Of a stretch of 64,000 bases of DNA, positions 1 through 9,499 are shown in pieces. The notes below the pieces were generated by a model. The model had not been told where the DNA came from and made no database searches. It saw only the letters and a list, made by a program, of their open reading frames with translations. Made by a program: the position numbers and the translations under genes. Origin of the DNA: Branchiostoma floridae (lineage: Eukaryota > Chordata > Leptocardii > Amphioxiformes > Branchiostomatidae); contig NC_049997.1 in assembly GCF_000003815.2 (NCBI RefSeq), positions 16,937,708 through 17,001,707 of the forward strand. Reading direction: 5' to 3'. The number at the start of each line of letters is the position of its first letter. Within the stretch, counting starts at the first letter, position 1.

Positions 1-661
1 CGACTTGGATAACCACGGTATGCTTATTTAAACCATCATTTAAGCTATCCACATTCCAGAATCATGACGATTCGCTGGCCAAGTAGACTTATTCTCTTTC
101 AAATTTCGAAATAAAATTGATGCATGCATTTTCAAAACATTGTCTTCCTCGCAACAGCAACACGAGATTTCAAAACCGGAAGCTCCGCTTCATTCATTCA
201 TCAAGTATAAAGACAATACATACAAGCCATTCTTGAGTTATCGTGTTCACAGACACATAGACACACACAAGATCGAGCGTTCCCGAAAGCATATCCTTCT
301 TGGCGAAAGAAATAAAGCAAATACAAACACTATTTAAACTGGGCTGTCATCATCGGAAATATCCGAATGGAGATCATCTATGCGTTGGCAGAAAAAAATA
401 TATAAGACAATCATGTACGTGCCTCCTGTTTCTACTTTTTTTCCCTGAGGCCTCTCTCCTTCTCTCCTTTCTTTATTTCTATGTCTATCTTTCTGTTTTT
501 AGTTTCTTTCTTTCTCACTTACTTTCTTCCTATCCCATACACGAACACACGCACGCACGCATACACGCACACACCCCCACAAACACACATACACAAACAC
601 ACAAATGCAAAGCAAATAGCAAAGGTAAGAAAGTGACCAAGCCAAGTCAAGTGACACTTAC
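1..661. other. Left edge: presumed intron 1 of gene A, no further exon seen
   Basis: No coding exon was found here. If gene A resembles genes C and E, this is the beginning of its first intron, and its other exons lie beyond the left end of the window. The stretch around 540-605 is rich in CA on the plus strand, so GT-rich on the strand of gene A, as in the first introns of the other family members. The open frame across 300-779 consists mostly of pyrimidine-rich and CA-rich low-complexity sequence and is not believed. Confidence 0.5.
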
Positions 662-715
662 CTGTAGCGCCAATTCGTTGTCATTTCCAGAACAGCTAGA
701 ACAGAAGATCCCCAT
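662..715 (-). CDS. Gene A, first coding exon (partial gene) of the IL-1-like family; MGIFCSSC start
   Basis: An 18-codon exon reads MGIFCSSCSGNDNELALQ and ends in phase 0 at a good donor (CAG|GTAAGTG, plus positions 655-661). Glycine 2 and serine 6 fit the N-myristoylation consensus, and cysteines 5 and 8 are placed for palmitoylation, so the product may be doubly acylated and membrane bound. The exon belongs to the same module as exon 1 of genes C and E: a TATA box about 90 bases upstream, a short leader containing a TGTTCTGAGGTGTCGAGG-type segment, and a CACTTGACTTGGC sequence just inside the intron. No second exon (RQTL type) is visible before the window ends. The start was chosen because it follows the TATA box at the same distance as in C and E. 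The family assignment rests on promoter and exon structure only, because the trefoil exons are not in the window. Confidence 0.6.
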
Positions 716-803
716 GATCAAAGCCTGTGCTTTACTCTTCTTCTCCCTCGACACCTCAGAACAAACTTCGGCACGGTAGTGAGAGAGAAAAACATTCTCA
801 CCC

Positions 804-812
804 TCTTTATAT
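804..812 (-). promoter_or_regulatory. TATA box of gene A
   Basis: On the minus strand the sequence reads AATATAAAG, about 90 bases before the ATG of exon 1. The neighbouring bases (TTAGACCTGG before, AGGGTGAG after) match the promoters at 17767-17775, 28991-28999 and 42402-42410, so it is part of a duplicated core promoter. Confidence 0.6.
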
Positions 813-844
813 TCCAGGTCTAATAATAGGAACAGGTGGGGGCA

Positions 845-1195
845 ACATGGGTCGGTGAAAATATCAGTACCTGAAGACTGTTTGTGCGTGTTTTTAAAGT
901 TGCTAAGCTAGCCATTCTCACCTGTAACATTATCTGAGGACCTCTGTACGGGTATGTCATTCAAAACAGAACATGCTAATCAACTTTGTGTCATTTTTAT
1001 TCAGTTGCAACAAATGAGAGGACTCATCCATACCAAGAACAATAACTCTTATTCTGGTTATATTTTTGGTATTGTTTGTGCTTGTAGCTGTCTATGGTTG
1101 GAAAGAATTTGACTCAAGCAGCTGATGACGGTTTGCTGCGATATTTGGCATGGGTGCTTGTGTCGTAATATATACTCATTATTGCAAAAATTACA
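845..1195. repeat. Upstream ~330 bp repeat (R1), single diverged copy behind gene A
   Basis: It begins GTCGGTGAAAATATC and carries the landmarks GTTTTTAAAGTTGCTA, GACCTCTGTACGGGTATG, TTCAAAACAGAACATG and ATTCAGTTGCAACAAATGAG in the same order as the six-unit arrays upstream of genes C (17.8-19.8 kb) and E (42.4-44.5 kb). It is more diverged than those copies. Confidence 0.6.
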
Positions 1196-1239
1196 TAATT
1201 AACACACACAGAAACGCAAAAAAATACAAAGGACAAAGA

Positions 1240-1335
1240 AAGACAGTGACCTATTCAAGGCCATGGACCATTATTTTTTGACACCAGCCCTTCAACCTGG
1301 TCACCGTCCTGCACCGTACTCCGTGAGAACGCGAG
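1240..1335 (-). pseudogene. Relic of a first-exon module
   Basis: The minus strand carries GGTGACCAGGTTGAAGGGCTG, here cut to its core GACCAGGTTGAAGGGCTG, matching a segment at 20060-20110 and 44743-44790 that sits just before a CTTGACTTGG intron-1-like sequence. No initiator or usable donor is left. I read it as a dead copy of the promoter/exon 1 unit; this is inference. Confidence 0.3.
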
Positions 1336-1374
1336 AAGAAGTCGAATTCACTTAGTATACTCGAAGTTTTATAG

Positions 1375-1490
1375 AATAAGAATTCTTGCTCTGGTTGTAT
1401 TGTAAATATGTCGTGTATTTGTATTAGCTATCAGTTGCGACCTGTTCTTAACCCAGTGGGCGTATAATGTACAATAAAGGTCTTCCTACT
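1375..1490 (+). mobile_element. LINE 3' tail
   Basis: The order GACCTGTTCTTAACCCAGTGG, shortened here to CTTAACCCAGTGG, then GTACAATAAAGG matches the tails at 4540-4600 (CTTAGCCCAGTTGG, GTGCAATGAAG) and 8700-8770 (minus). It looks like a heavily 5'-truncated copy with its polyadenylation-type end. Confidence 0.45.
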
Positions 1491-2390
1491 TTATCAGTAT
1501 GGTTAGGAATGTGACTGCGGCGAGGATGAGTGAGAGTGAGTGAGAGTGAGGCTTGTGTAAATCTTTTGCAGTCTGCGTCTTCCTGTTGGCATTCGTCCAA
1601 CACACTGGCGTCCTGACATGACCTCGGTATAACCCATGTTGTACCATTCAAAGCCACCGTGTTGAAGTCCACAATCAAAGGCCCATTATTTTGTCGACAC
1701 CTGCAGACATGCCAAATGTCACAGCAATACCTCCGTAGTTGCTGGAGCTATGCTGTTTTAAGAGCATAAAAACCACAAACGCTACCGAAAACACATTACC
1801 AGAATGGGAGCTATGACCCTGGTGATTCTGGGTGAGGCCAAGAATGTTTTTCCGTTCTCTTTCGCTGCAACTGAAAGGTAACACAACAGTTTTCTTTCAA
1901 CACGTGTTCTGTTTTGACCAATCTACCTGACCTGTGTAGAGGTCATTGGCACGCTGATTGAGTTACTAATGGGTATGACCGTCCTTTCAGAGTGAGACCA
2001 AGAATTGTTCTCTGTCTTTTTGCAGACGAAGGGAAGGAACGCAAAGGTTTTCACTCAACAGTTTAAACAAATCTACCTGACCTGTACAGAGGTCATTGTC
2101 ACGCTCATAGAGTTTAAACATGAGTAAGAAATTCCTTTATACCGTTAAAGCATACACATGGGGTGGTCCACTCTTACGAGGAAGGATATTTCGTTGGCAT
2201 GGCCTTGTGTCGACAAATCATACGAAAAAAATGTAAGTGCGGTCGACGTCAACACGTCGCAAAAAGACGACCAGGCCAAAGAATGGTCATCACACGTAAA
2301 TGTCGCTTGACCTGCGTGTTCGGTTTTGAAAAATCTACCTGACCTATTGAGAGTTGATTGGCACGGTGATAGAGTATAGATTAATAATGG
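1480..2390 (-). repeat. R2 dispersed block, inverted copy
   Basis: Read on the minus strand it contains the landmarks GACCTCTGCACAGGTCAGGTAGATT-type (several degenerate copies at 1920-1960, 2080-2110, 2335-2365), GTTTTGACC inverted, TTTGGCATGTCTGCAGGTGTCG, and ACTGGTGT/CAACAGGAAGACG. The same series occurs at 10.8-11.25, 20.8-21.25 and 32.1-32.55 kb on the plus strand. The motif block at the left end is present up to three times. Confidence 0.55.
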
Positions 2391-3184
2391 TAGTATTTGT
2401 TAATTCCGAAGAACACACAAGGCAGTTAACTATAGGCTATGACAAGACGACAAATATTCCTCTTGATTCCTTAAAAACGTTACTTTTCGACATGTATCGG
2501 TATATATAATCATTATGCTAGTTCACCTTCTTTATTCGCGGGGATACCTATATTCATTGCATTTCAATATGAAGCATTCGTCAGTCTTGTAATACTATGA
2601 ATAGTACGTTTTCTACACAATGTACTTTATATTCAAACGGAGTATTTGGGCATATCGAGTCAAAGGACTGTGATTCCAAATTGACATATTTTCAGAATGT
2701 CCGTTGCAGTTTGAAACAACCGTCTGTTGTCTTGGTATCCCTAAATACACCATGCGTATATAGACAAAGGATATAGGTAACCTCGCAGATATAAAAGGTG
2801 AACTAGCGTTTAAGGTCTAGTGCTACGCACGTATACGTAGATTTCAACCTTCTCAATTTTATGGTGCCTGCAAATTGATAGTTAATATTTGATTCTTTTG
2901 TATTTGGTCGGAAATTGATTTTGTTGGTTTCCTGTCACACACCTTAGCACAGCCATCAGAGATACCCTTCCAATCTCAAATCCACAGATATAAACTAGAC
3001 CGTAGAAACCGTTGGTTCGAACAGGGAGTTACTGATGTGATTCTGTTTTGCTTCCCTCCCCACTGCAGCTAACGTTGCAAAAAATGGAAAGCCATAACAA
3101 TTAGTGCAGTTACATTAATTCTGTCGTAGTCAGTCATACGACTTTGATGTTGGAGAATTTTCAGTCTGGATGAAACTGAACAAC
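2391..3184 (+). promoter_or_regulatory. Upstream region of gene B with candidate TATA at 2790-2797
   Basis: TATAAAAG occurs at 2790-2797, about 390 bases before the ATG of gene B. It lacks the conserved flanks of the other family promoters, so it is only a candidate. I see nothing else recognisable between 2391 and 3184. Confidence 0.25.
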
Positions 3185-3235
3185 ATGGCAGTAGAGCCTG
3201 GCAAGGTAAGAGGAACTTACTTGGCCGCTGACTAG

Positions 3236-3283
<48 letters not shown>

Positions 3284-3414
3284 TATGTTTGTTTGTGAGT
3301 GTGTGTGTGTGAGTGTGTGTGTGTTTGAGTGTATGTGCGTGTGTGTGTGTGTGTGTGAGTGTGTGTGCGTGTTTGTGCGTGTGTTTGTGAGTGTGTGTGT
3401 GTGTGTTTGTGCGT

Positions 3415-3513
<99 letters not shown>

Positions 3514-6500
3514 CTAAAACCTGTCCTGCAAAGTCTAGACATTTAGACCTAGACCTCTGAGTGTTGTTTTGATTATGACAGGCAATCCCTGCTTTACAGA
3601 TCATCAAATTTAAACATGCCCTCCCACCAGTCATGATATCGACCGCTTCGTACAACGGATACCTCATTGAAAAAACAGGGTCGCATGGAAGAGGCACCGG
3701 GCAGGTGGTATGGGCTAAACTTACGCGGAGGAACAAGCGCAGAGGTAAGCTAGAACTGACAAGTTTGGTCTTCTGTTAAAATAGCTCTCCTTACCCCGTG
3801 CAACAAATACTACTGTATAATTGACATTTCCAGACATAAGAAAGCAACATTGATTGATATGCCAGACACGTATCTTAACAGGTTAAAAAAAAAAGTTATG
3901 AAACATTACTGTTGAAAGAAATATTACAGCATCGCAACTAGAATTGAGTCAACGATTTATGGTTACGGGTATGGGTGAAACATGGGTCAGGCCCTCCTTC
4001 TGACCCACAAAGGTAAATTTGCTGTACAATGAGGGAGGGGGGCGACGAAGATTACATCGGTGATGAAGCAATGTCAATATTCGTGAGTTTGAATTTACAC
4101 CACATTCCCCTCGATCCTTAAGCCACTCCAAATTGCTATTGTAGACTCCGGTGATGCCATGTACAGCGCAGAGAGTGGTGAAACGCTTTTCATATCCGTG
4201 CTGCACCCAAACTAACAGATACCAGTGGCTGTTGTGTCACCTCGGCGGAAATCTTAGCTTATATTAGATAAAGAAGAAAAAGAAGAACCCCTACCTTCCA
4301 ACTCATTTTCAGGCCCATTAACGAAACCACGACATATTTCCCTTGGTCTGAGACAACTGTAGGTGTTGAATGCAATATGAAAGAACTCTAACCAACCATT
4401 ATGATACAGCTAGCTACATTTATGCAATTACCAAGAAGCGAGAGAAAGTCGAATGTCCTAGAATATATTAGACATACTCGTATATATGCACATAGATGTG
4501 TATGGATCTTTCCACTGTTACATATCTATGATTGTTACCATGTGACCTGTACTTAGCCCAGTTGGGCAAATATGTGCAATGAAGTTATTCATTCATTCAC
4601 TATCTACTCCCACCAAAAAAAAATATAGAGGGTCTACATGGTGAGTATTTAGCAAGGCACTATAAATTCAGGAGGCCTGGCATTTCGTTATTGCGAAAGG
4701 TTTTGAGAAGAGAATCCATCGGATTTTTGTATAATTTTCATGGAAATCATTCGTCTGGAAAAACTCGACTAAGCAATTCGTGGAATTTGTCAAAAACGTT
4801 TAACGATGGATTCTGAATAACAGAAAACAAATGATTTTGCTATATAGAACTGAGTCATCTTACAGACAGTTGTACCTTTCTACTACCATTCTTCGATAGG
4901 ATTGTTAAGCCGTAGACAATGCTGTAGGGTTGATTTTATTTGATCTATTCGTCTGTATAGTGAGAAATACAGCAGTACAGCCAGGGCTACCCAACTAGCC
5001 GGAGGCTATTATCAAGGGCTAGCCCTGGTAACAACACAATATACAATAACAGCAAAACGTTTACCGATACATGAAGTTTCTTTTTTGAACTAGGTCATAC
5101 AGGCAACGCAAGATACGGAGGGTTGATGCGAATTAGGATTCTATCATGGTCAGGCGAAGGATACGCATGGTTACAGCACATGGAATTGAAGGAACTAATT
5201 ACGCATTAATAATAATTTGCCGCTATTAGACCATGTTGATTTGATTATATGGATGGCATCCTCGATCTGGGAATCCCAAAACTGATGCGAGCCTGCGAAC
5301 AAATTAGAATGAAAAAATACCAAAAGACTTTTGCCTTTACTATGAAATCTAAGTGGTTGAAAAATGGGCAACAACGGTGTTAGTTTGCAAAACTGAACAA
5401 ATTGTTCGTTTTTGTTTCTCCGCATCCTTGTAGACGTTGGAAATGAGGCTGATATTCTGTCACATTAGCGTACGTTTTCCTGTAATATCTGTTGCAACGT
5501 AAGGCATTCATTTGCTCATTTTACAGCTGTGCAGTACAATCTATGGTATGGTTGAAACCATGAGTCTTTTGAGGCCCGCTCCTTCCAACTCCTGTGACTC
5601 TCGCAAACTGTGCCCCATTGCCATCTAACTCCTCTGGCGTGTTTTCTGTTTTATTTGGTCAATTTTCTACTATTTTTCCAGCGACCTGTGGAGCCTGGTA
5701 GAGGCTAGGGAAGGTCAGCCCAATGAGCTCCTTGGTCAGCCTGACCCCTCTTTAAAAAATAGATGAAATATAGAAAAAGTAAGGTATACCGGCGTCGAGA
5801 CAAGACAAGAGAGGGGGGGGGGGGGGTAATCCCTACTTCACCCATACCCGGCGCTCAAAACAACATATTCCCATAGCCTCTATCTGCCGTCAGACGATGA
5901 CCTCTGACCTGCACAACTGGCTCCACCACAGTAAATGACATCAGCGTGTCGCTACTATTCTACTGGCACTGGGTGACAGAAATCGTAGAGTGAGGAACGC
6001 AATGTAATTAGGCAAAATGAACGTCTTCGAGTTTTGAAGTGATTTTCCTCTTGTATTTCATTGATATTTCCAGTGCTTGTGAACGTGTACACCTACACTA
6101 CTTCAGCACCTGCTGACGGCACCTATGTTTTACTGGAGTTTGTTCAGTCTGGAAAGTTCTTCTACGCCAGCAAAAACAACCCACAAAAGCTGCGTCTAAA
6201 GGTGAGTTACAAACAAATAAGGAAAAGCGTCATATATAAATTGTGTTGGCAGGGGTACCTAAGCATTTGCACGTGCACGAACCCTACGAGATTCGTACGA
6301 ACATTATGTGATACGCACGGATCACTATGCGAAAACGTACGAACCTTATGTGATTCGCACGAATCACTATGTGACACACACGAACGTTATGCGATTTGCA
6401 CGAACCGATTTGCGCGAAACCGGCCAACCACCGCCGGGTCACGTGACATTGCGTCATTCGCATAAGGTTCGTGCAAATCACATAAGGTCGTACGTTTTCG

Positions 6501-7608
6501 CATAGTGATTGTGGAAATGCTGTGCTGTAGAGCTATTGATCTTTCAAGTGTGGTAACACGTTCAGCCAAATGTTAAGAACAGAGTTGATTTATCGTTAAA
6601 GAGATTCATCATTCACGTAGGAGGGGGGATGGGGCAGATGATCTACCACGGCAAGCCTGACCAAGTCTCGTACTCTCTCGCGAGACTTGGTCACTTTCCG
6701 TGAACTGATAGCCATCGAAAATTTTGAGGGTTTTTTTTGCATTTAAAACTGCCGCTGTTAGAAGATAATTTTGGAGAAACCAGAGTCAATGTAATGATTG
6801 TTATCATGCTTACAGGAGGGGGACTGGGACCCCTATTCAGAAAATCCTGAAGACATCTCGACAACTTCGGACCCGCGAGTGTTCCTGATGAAACGGAGTG
6901 GGTCAGATGTCGTGTTTACCCATCACGGCTTTTCTGGTGCTGCCATCTCCGTGTTTCCCAACCCAGAAAAGCCGGCTGAAAACAAGTCCGAAGGTACAGC
7001 ATTTGACCGTCTCTTTTATCCATCGATATCCTCCTACGCAGGGACATCCAACGGCGAAACAACGGATGTACCCTGCTTTCTCAACCGTCATTCTTAGTTC
7101 CAGACAACCCTGCTTGTAAATATGAATGAACTTACTGCCGGCTTATATATGCGAGATCCCTTTTGAAAACGGAAAGGCCCATTCTCTTTGAGACGTTGAG
7201 ACTTTGTTAGAAAATCCATTAGTGACGTGCCCCAGGGCACGCCACTAATCTTCCTGGACTTCATACATAGATAACATATTACATACAGTTGTCTGATTGG
7301 CTGACAGCCGGTTTGTGGCGACGCCCACAGTAACCAAGAGTGACGGTTGAGAAAGCAGGGTACATCCACCCTGGCGTTTTCACTGTTGGATGTCCCTGCG
7401 TAGGAGGATGCTTTTATCACTTTTTAAACGTCTTTGACAATTTGGCCATATGCATATAGCGCTCCACGCCTGACTTAATCTCCAAGCGGTGGCAGCCAAA
7501 CAGTATCCATGTAAGCAATCTTCATTCGACCCCCAAAGACATGGATACTGTCTTTCTGTCACCTTAGAATCACATACACAAAGTTGTTTATCATATATTT
7601 GCGCATAA
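3185..7608 (+). CDS. Gene B: spliced IL-1-like beta-trefoil family member (last exon tentative)
   Basis: Exons: 3185-3205 (MAVEPGK, phase 0), 3600-3744 (or from 3582, see findings; ends phase 1), 6074-6201 (ends phase 0 after LRLK), 6816-6993 (ends phase 1) and tentatively 7568-7608. Frames join at each junction; the product is about 171-177 aa. Exon 2 contains PPVMISTASYNGYLIEK, exon 3 PADGTYVLLEFVQSGKFFYA, exon 4 TTSDPRVFLMKRSGSDVVF; these correspond to successive beta strands in the paralogues. There is no signal peptide and no myristoylation glycine; the start MAVE resembles the MAEV start of gene D, both preceded by AAC. Intron 1 holds a GT/GA microsatellite, intron 3 a foldback element, and a MITE lies just after exon 4. 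The last exon (reading SHTQSCLSYICA, stop at 7606-7608) was chosen from its acceptor after TCTTTCTGTCACCTTAG and the AATAAA at about 7787; it has no paralogue match and may be wrong. Receptor-ligand function is inference from fold resemblance. Confidence 0.65.
3238..3509 (+). repeat. (GT)n/(GA)n microsatellite in intron 1 of gene B
   Basis: Imperfect GT repeat from about 3240 followed by a (GA)n tract from about 3461, starting only ~30 bases after the exon 1 donor. First introns of A, C, D and E are also GT-rich on the transcribed-sense strand near the donor. Confidence 0.9.
4535..4605 (+). mobile_element. LINE 3' tail
   Basis: The sequence GACCTGTACTTAGCCCAG followed by GTGCAATGAAGTTATTC and a CATT-rich end matches the other LINE tails in this window. 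It lies inside intron 2 of gene B, with no coding part left. Confidence 0.45.
4915..5045 (-). mobile_element. Short retroelement 3' fragment with 9 bp hairpin
   Basis: CCAGGGCTA near 4981 and TAGCCCTGG near 5021 are inverted copies around GC-rich sequence, and the adjacent segment reads (minus) CAGACGAATAGATCAAATAA, like a retroelement tail. Located in intron 2 of gene B. The rest of intron 2 (5046-6073) shows nothing recognisable. Confidence 0.3.
6262..6521. mobile_element. Foldback MITE, 260 bp, in intron 3 of gene B
   Basis: Ends are AGCATTTGCAC (6262-6272) and its near-perfect inverse GTGGAAATGCT (6511-6521). The interior is built from repeats of a CGTACGAACCTTATGTGATT-type unit, several in direct order on the left arm and inverted on the right arm (6450-6510), so the transcript could form a long hairpin. 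Short ORFs here are artefacts of this repeat. Confidence 0.6.
7031..7410. mobile_element. MITE of about 380 bp directly after exon 4 of gene B
   Basis: The ends are inverted copies: TCCTCCTACGCAGGGACATC at about 7031 and its complement GATGTCCCTGCGTAGGAGGA at about 7387-7407. Similarity continues inward (the peptide-like reading VPCFLNRHS appears from both ends on opposite strands). The element begins only ~37 bases after the exon 4 donor. Confidence 0.65.
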
Positions 7609-7919
7609 TGGCTACATCTTCGACATTATTTGAACAGAGGACTTTTAACTTACTGATTGATATACAGTACACTTGATTTCGAAAAGTGTCACCATCGCCG
7701 AAAAGTGAAATAGTGTTTGTTTGCTTGTTTGTTTGAACCTTTGTTTACGCTGCACATAATTTCTGAATGGTAAAAGTTGATTTGTAAATAAAACTGTACT
7801 TGTGGTATAGATTTGTTGATTCAATTGTTTGCTTGAAAGTCACAATCCTTTGATATTGGCCATGCTTGAAAGTAAACGAGGCTTCGAGAGCAAATCAAAG
7901 AATGACAACTATTGAAAGA

Positions 7920-7980
7920 CATGAGAACTTTATTGCACGGCAATTGTACATGGTACAAGGTATGACAACAAATATTACGC
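7920..7980 (-). mobile_element. LINE 3' tail
   Basis: On the minus strand TTGTACCATGTACAATTGCC and GTGCAATAAAGTTCTCATG match the tail of the LINE fragment at 22245-22300 (TTGTACCGTGTGCAAATGTC, GTGCAATAAAGTTCATTC). Confidence 0.5.
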
Positions 7981-8229
7981 AAGTAAAAAAAAAGTAAAGG
8001 ATAAAGCTTAACATCCTAGTTAACATATATATAAGACTGACCGTACTTTTTTTCATAAATAAACCAGGAGAGAATGGACAACATCTTAAACTTGTTACTC
8101 CGAAACTCCGCTGTTGCTCGGATGGTGACTGCATGGAGGTTGTGGAGTAACCACCAAACCACTGCAAGTTAGTCCAAGTGGCTGCCGAGCATCAAGATCA
8201 GCCGAGATTTTTCTTAAAGTGTGTCGATG

Positions 8230-8375
8230 TAGGTTAGACATCCAGGTAATAAGATATGCTAAAAAGCAGTTACTTAGTCAGTGTCACTGACGAAAACTGG
8301 TGGATTCCAGTTGAAACATCTGACCGTTTCCAAAATAATATCCAGTTACTTGAGTAACTGCTTTTTGGTTAACGC
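8230..8375 (+). mobile_element. MITE with hammerhead-like core (copy 1)
   Basis: AAAAAGCAGTTACT at the left and AGTAACTGCTTTTT at the right form short terminal inverted repeats. Inside, CTGACGA (8287-8293), a perfect 6 bp stem AACTGG/CCAGTT (8295-8300 and 8307-8312) and GAAAC (8313-8317) resemble the conserved core of a hammerhead ribozyme. Relatives: 12683-12785, 34308-34656, 37861-37960. Confidence 0.5.
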
Positions 8376-8459
8376 TATGTCACACTTAATCGTAAGGTTC
8401 TTTATGCACAGCCTCGAAATTTTAACTTGAAAGTTCATCTGTGTTGGTAGAAGTCATTC

Positions 8460-8589
8460 TTGAAATAGTTGAACTGTAATTTCCAACACAGCGGTGAATT
8501 GTTCATTCCTTGACAAAGACTGGTGCTGTGCATTCGAAAATTTAGGTAAGTTCAATTTTTGTGTTGGAAATTACAGTTCAACTATTTGA
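8460..8589. repeat. Long inverted repeat, 30 bp arms
   Basis: The arm at 8460-8490 (AATAGTTGAACTGTAATTTC core) is the inverse of 8560-8589, separated by about 70 bases. A retroelement-like segment follows (8605-8645, on the minus strand GATGACAGATGGTCATC). Likely the end region of a mobile element. Confidence 0.6.
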
Positions 8590-8699
8590 GCCATGAAATT
8601 TATTAAGGACCAACGTTTTGATGACCATCTGTCATCTTCGTACAGAACAATACTTAACATTTGGAACCGCATTATCTAACCATTGTTACCTGACAATAT

Positions 8700-9430
8700 C
8701 TATTAATATTGGATGGATGGCCTTTATTGTACATTTGTGCTCAAACAAGCTAAGTACAGGTCGTAGCGCTAGTGATAAGGTACAATTTTGACAAAAAAAG
8801 GTATCTTATCATCTCTACATATGCTAATACATTCAAGTATGTACAAGTTCAATGTCTTCTCGCTTCTTAAAACAGTTATAAACATAAGGACAAATGGAAT
8901 CAATAATATATGGTTTATCTAATTGCATGAGAAATATGAATTTTTCCGTGGTATTCAAGTATCGGAAATTTGGGAACATATGTTGTATATTTTCAACAAG
9001 GACGTTTCTTTCGTTGTTGTACAAAGTACAGTCAACAGTAAAGTGGCACTCATCCTCTATCTTATTCAAGTTACAGTATTGGCAGATTCTTTCTTCCAGA
9101 GGAAAGTGGTTATGTCAGCCTTTTTCAATGCGGAGTCTATGTGAGCTAATGCGGAGCTTTGTGATGGCTGTTCTGTGCCGAATGTTTGCAATCTTTAAGT
9201 ATTTCTCGTCGTTGTAAGTAGTCTTATTATATAATAAGTAATCTGTATGTTCGTAATTTGTTGTTGTTGCGCATTGCTGTTACGAAAGATTGAAGGTACA
9301 TATCTTTTAAACGTTGGTCGATGGATGGAATTATTTGTGATGGATTTAGGACAGATGATATGGGAGAGTGCCAGACATAGCCAAAACCACATTCCTCTAG
9401 CGTCTTGCGGACTCCAGAAGCCCAGCATTT
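8700..9430 (-). mobile_element. 5'-truncated LINE fragment, C-terminal part of reverse transcriptase ORF
   Basis: The minus strand frame at 8833-9069 reads EDECHFTVDCTLYNNER and ends near CFKKREDIE. This matches in order the plus strand fragment at 21842-22135 (EDEFHFLMECSGYAILR, then CFAIRKNNE). The pattern D-E-x-H-F-x-x-x-C-x-x-Y is typical of the zinc-binding tail found at the end of many non-LTR retrotransposon ORFs. A tail with AATAAAGG lies at 8712-8760. Further frames up to 9430 are probably older parts of the same element, broken by stops. Confidence 0.5.
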
Positions 9431-9499
9431 AGCCCCTAATGTGTCCAGTTCAAGTTGACACAAAAGCGCGTCTGCTGATAGACTATCAGCTGGCACGTT

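Noticed and set aside
300-779. 159-codon plus strand frame at the left edge
   Set aside because: Low-complexity pyrimidine and CA sequence, antisense to the exon 1 of gene A.
3069-3736. Long open frames in the GT/GA repeat at 3.2-3.5 kb
   Set aside because: They are translations of a dinucleotide microsatellite, open in several frames; the same applies to 10392-10710, 16714-17025, 28581-28880 and 42020-42325.
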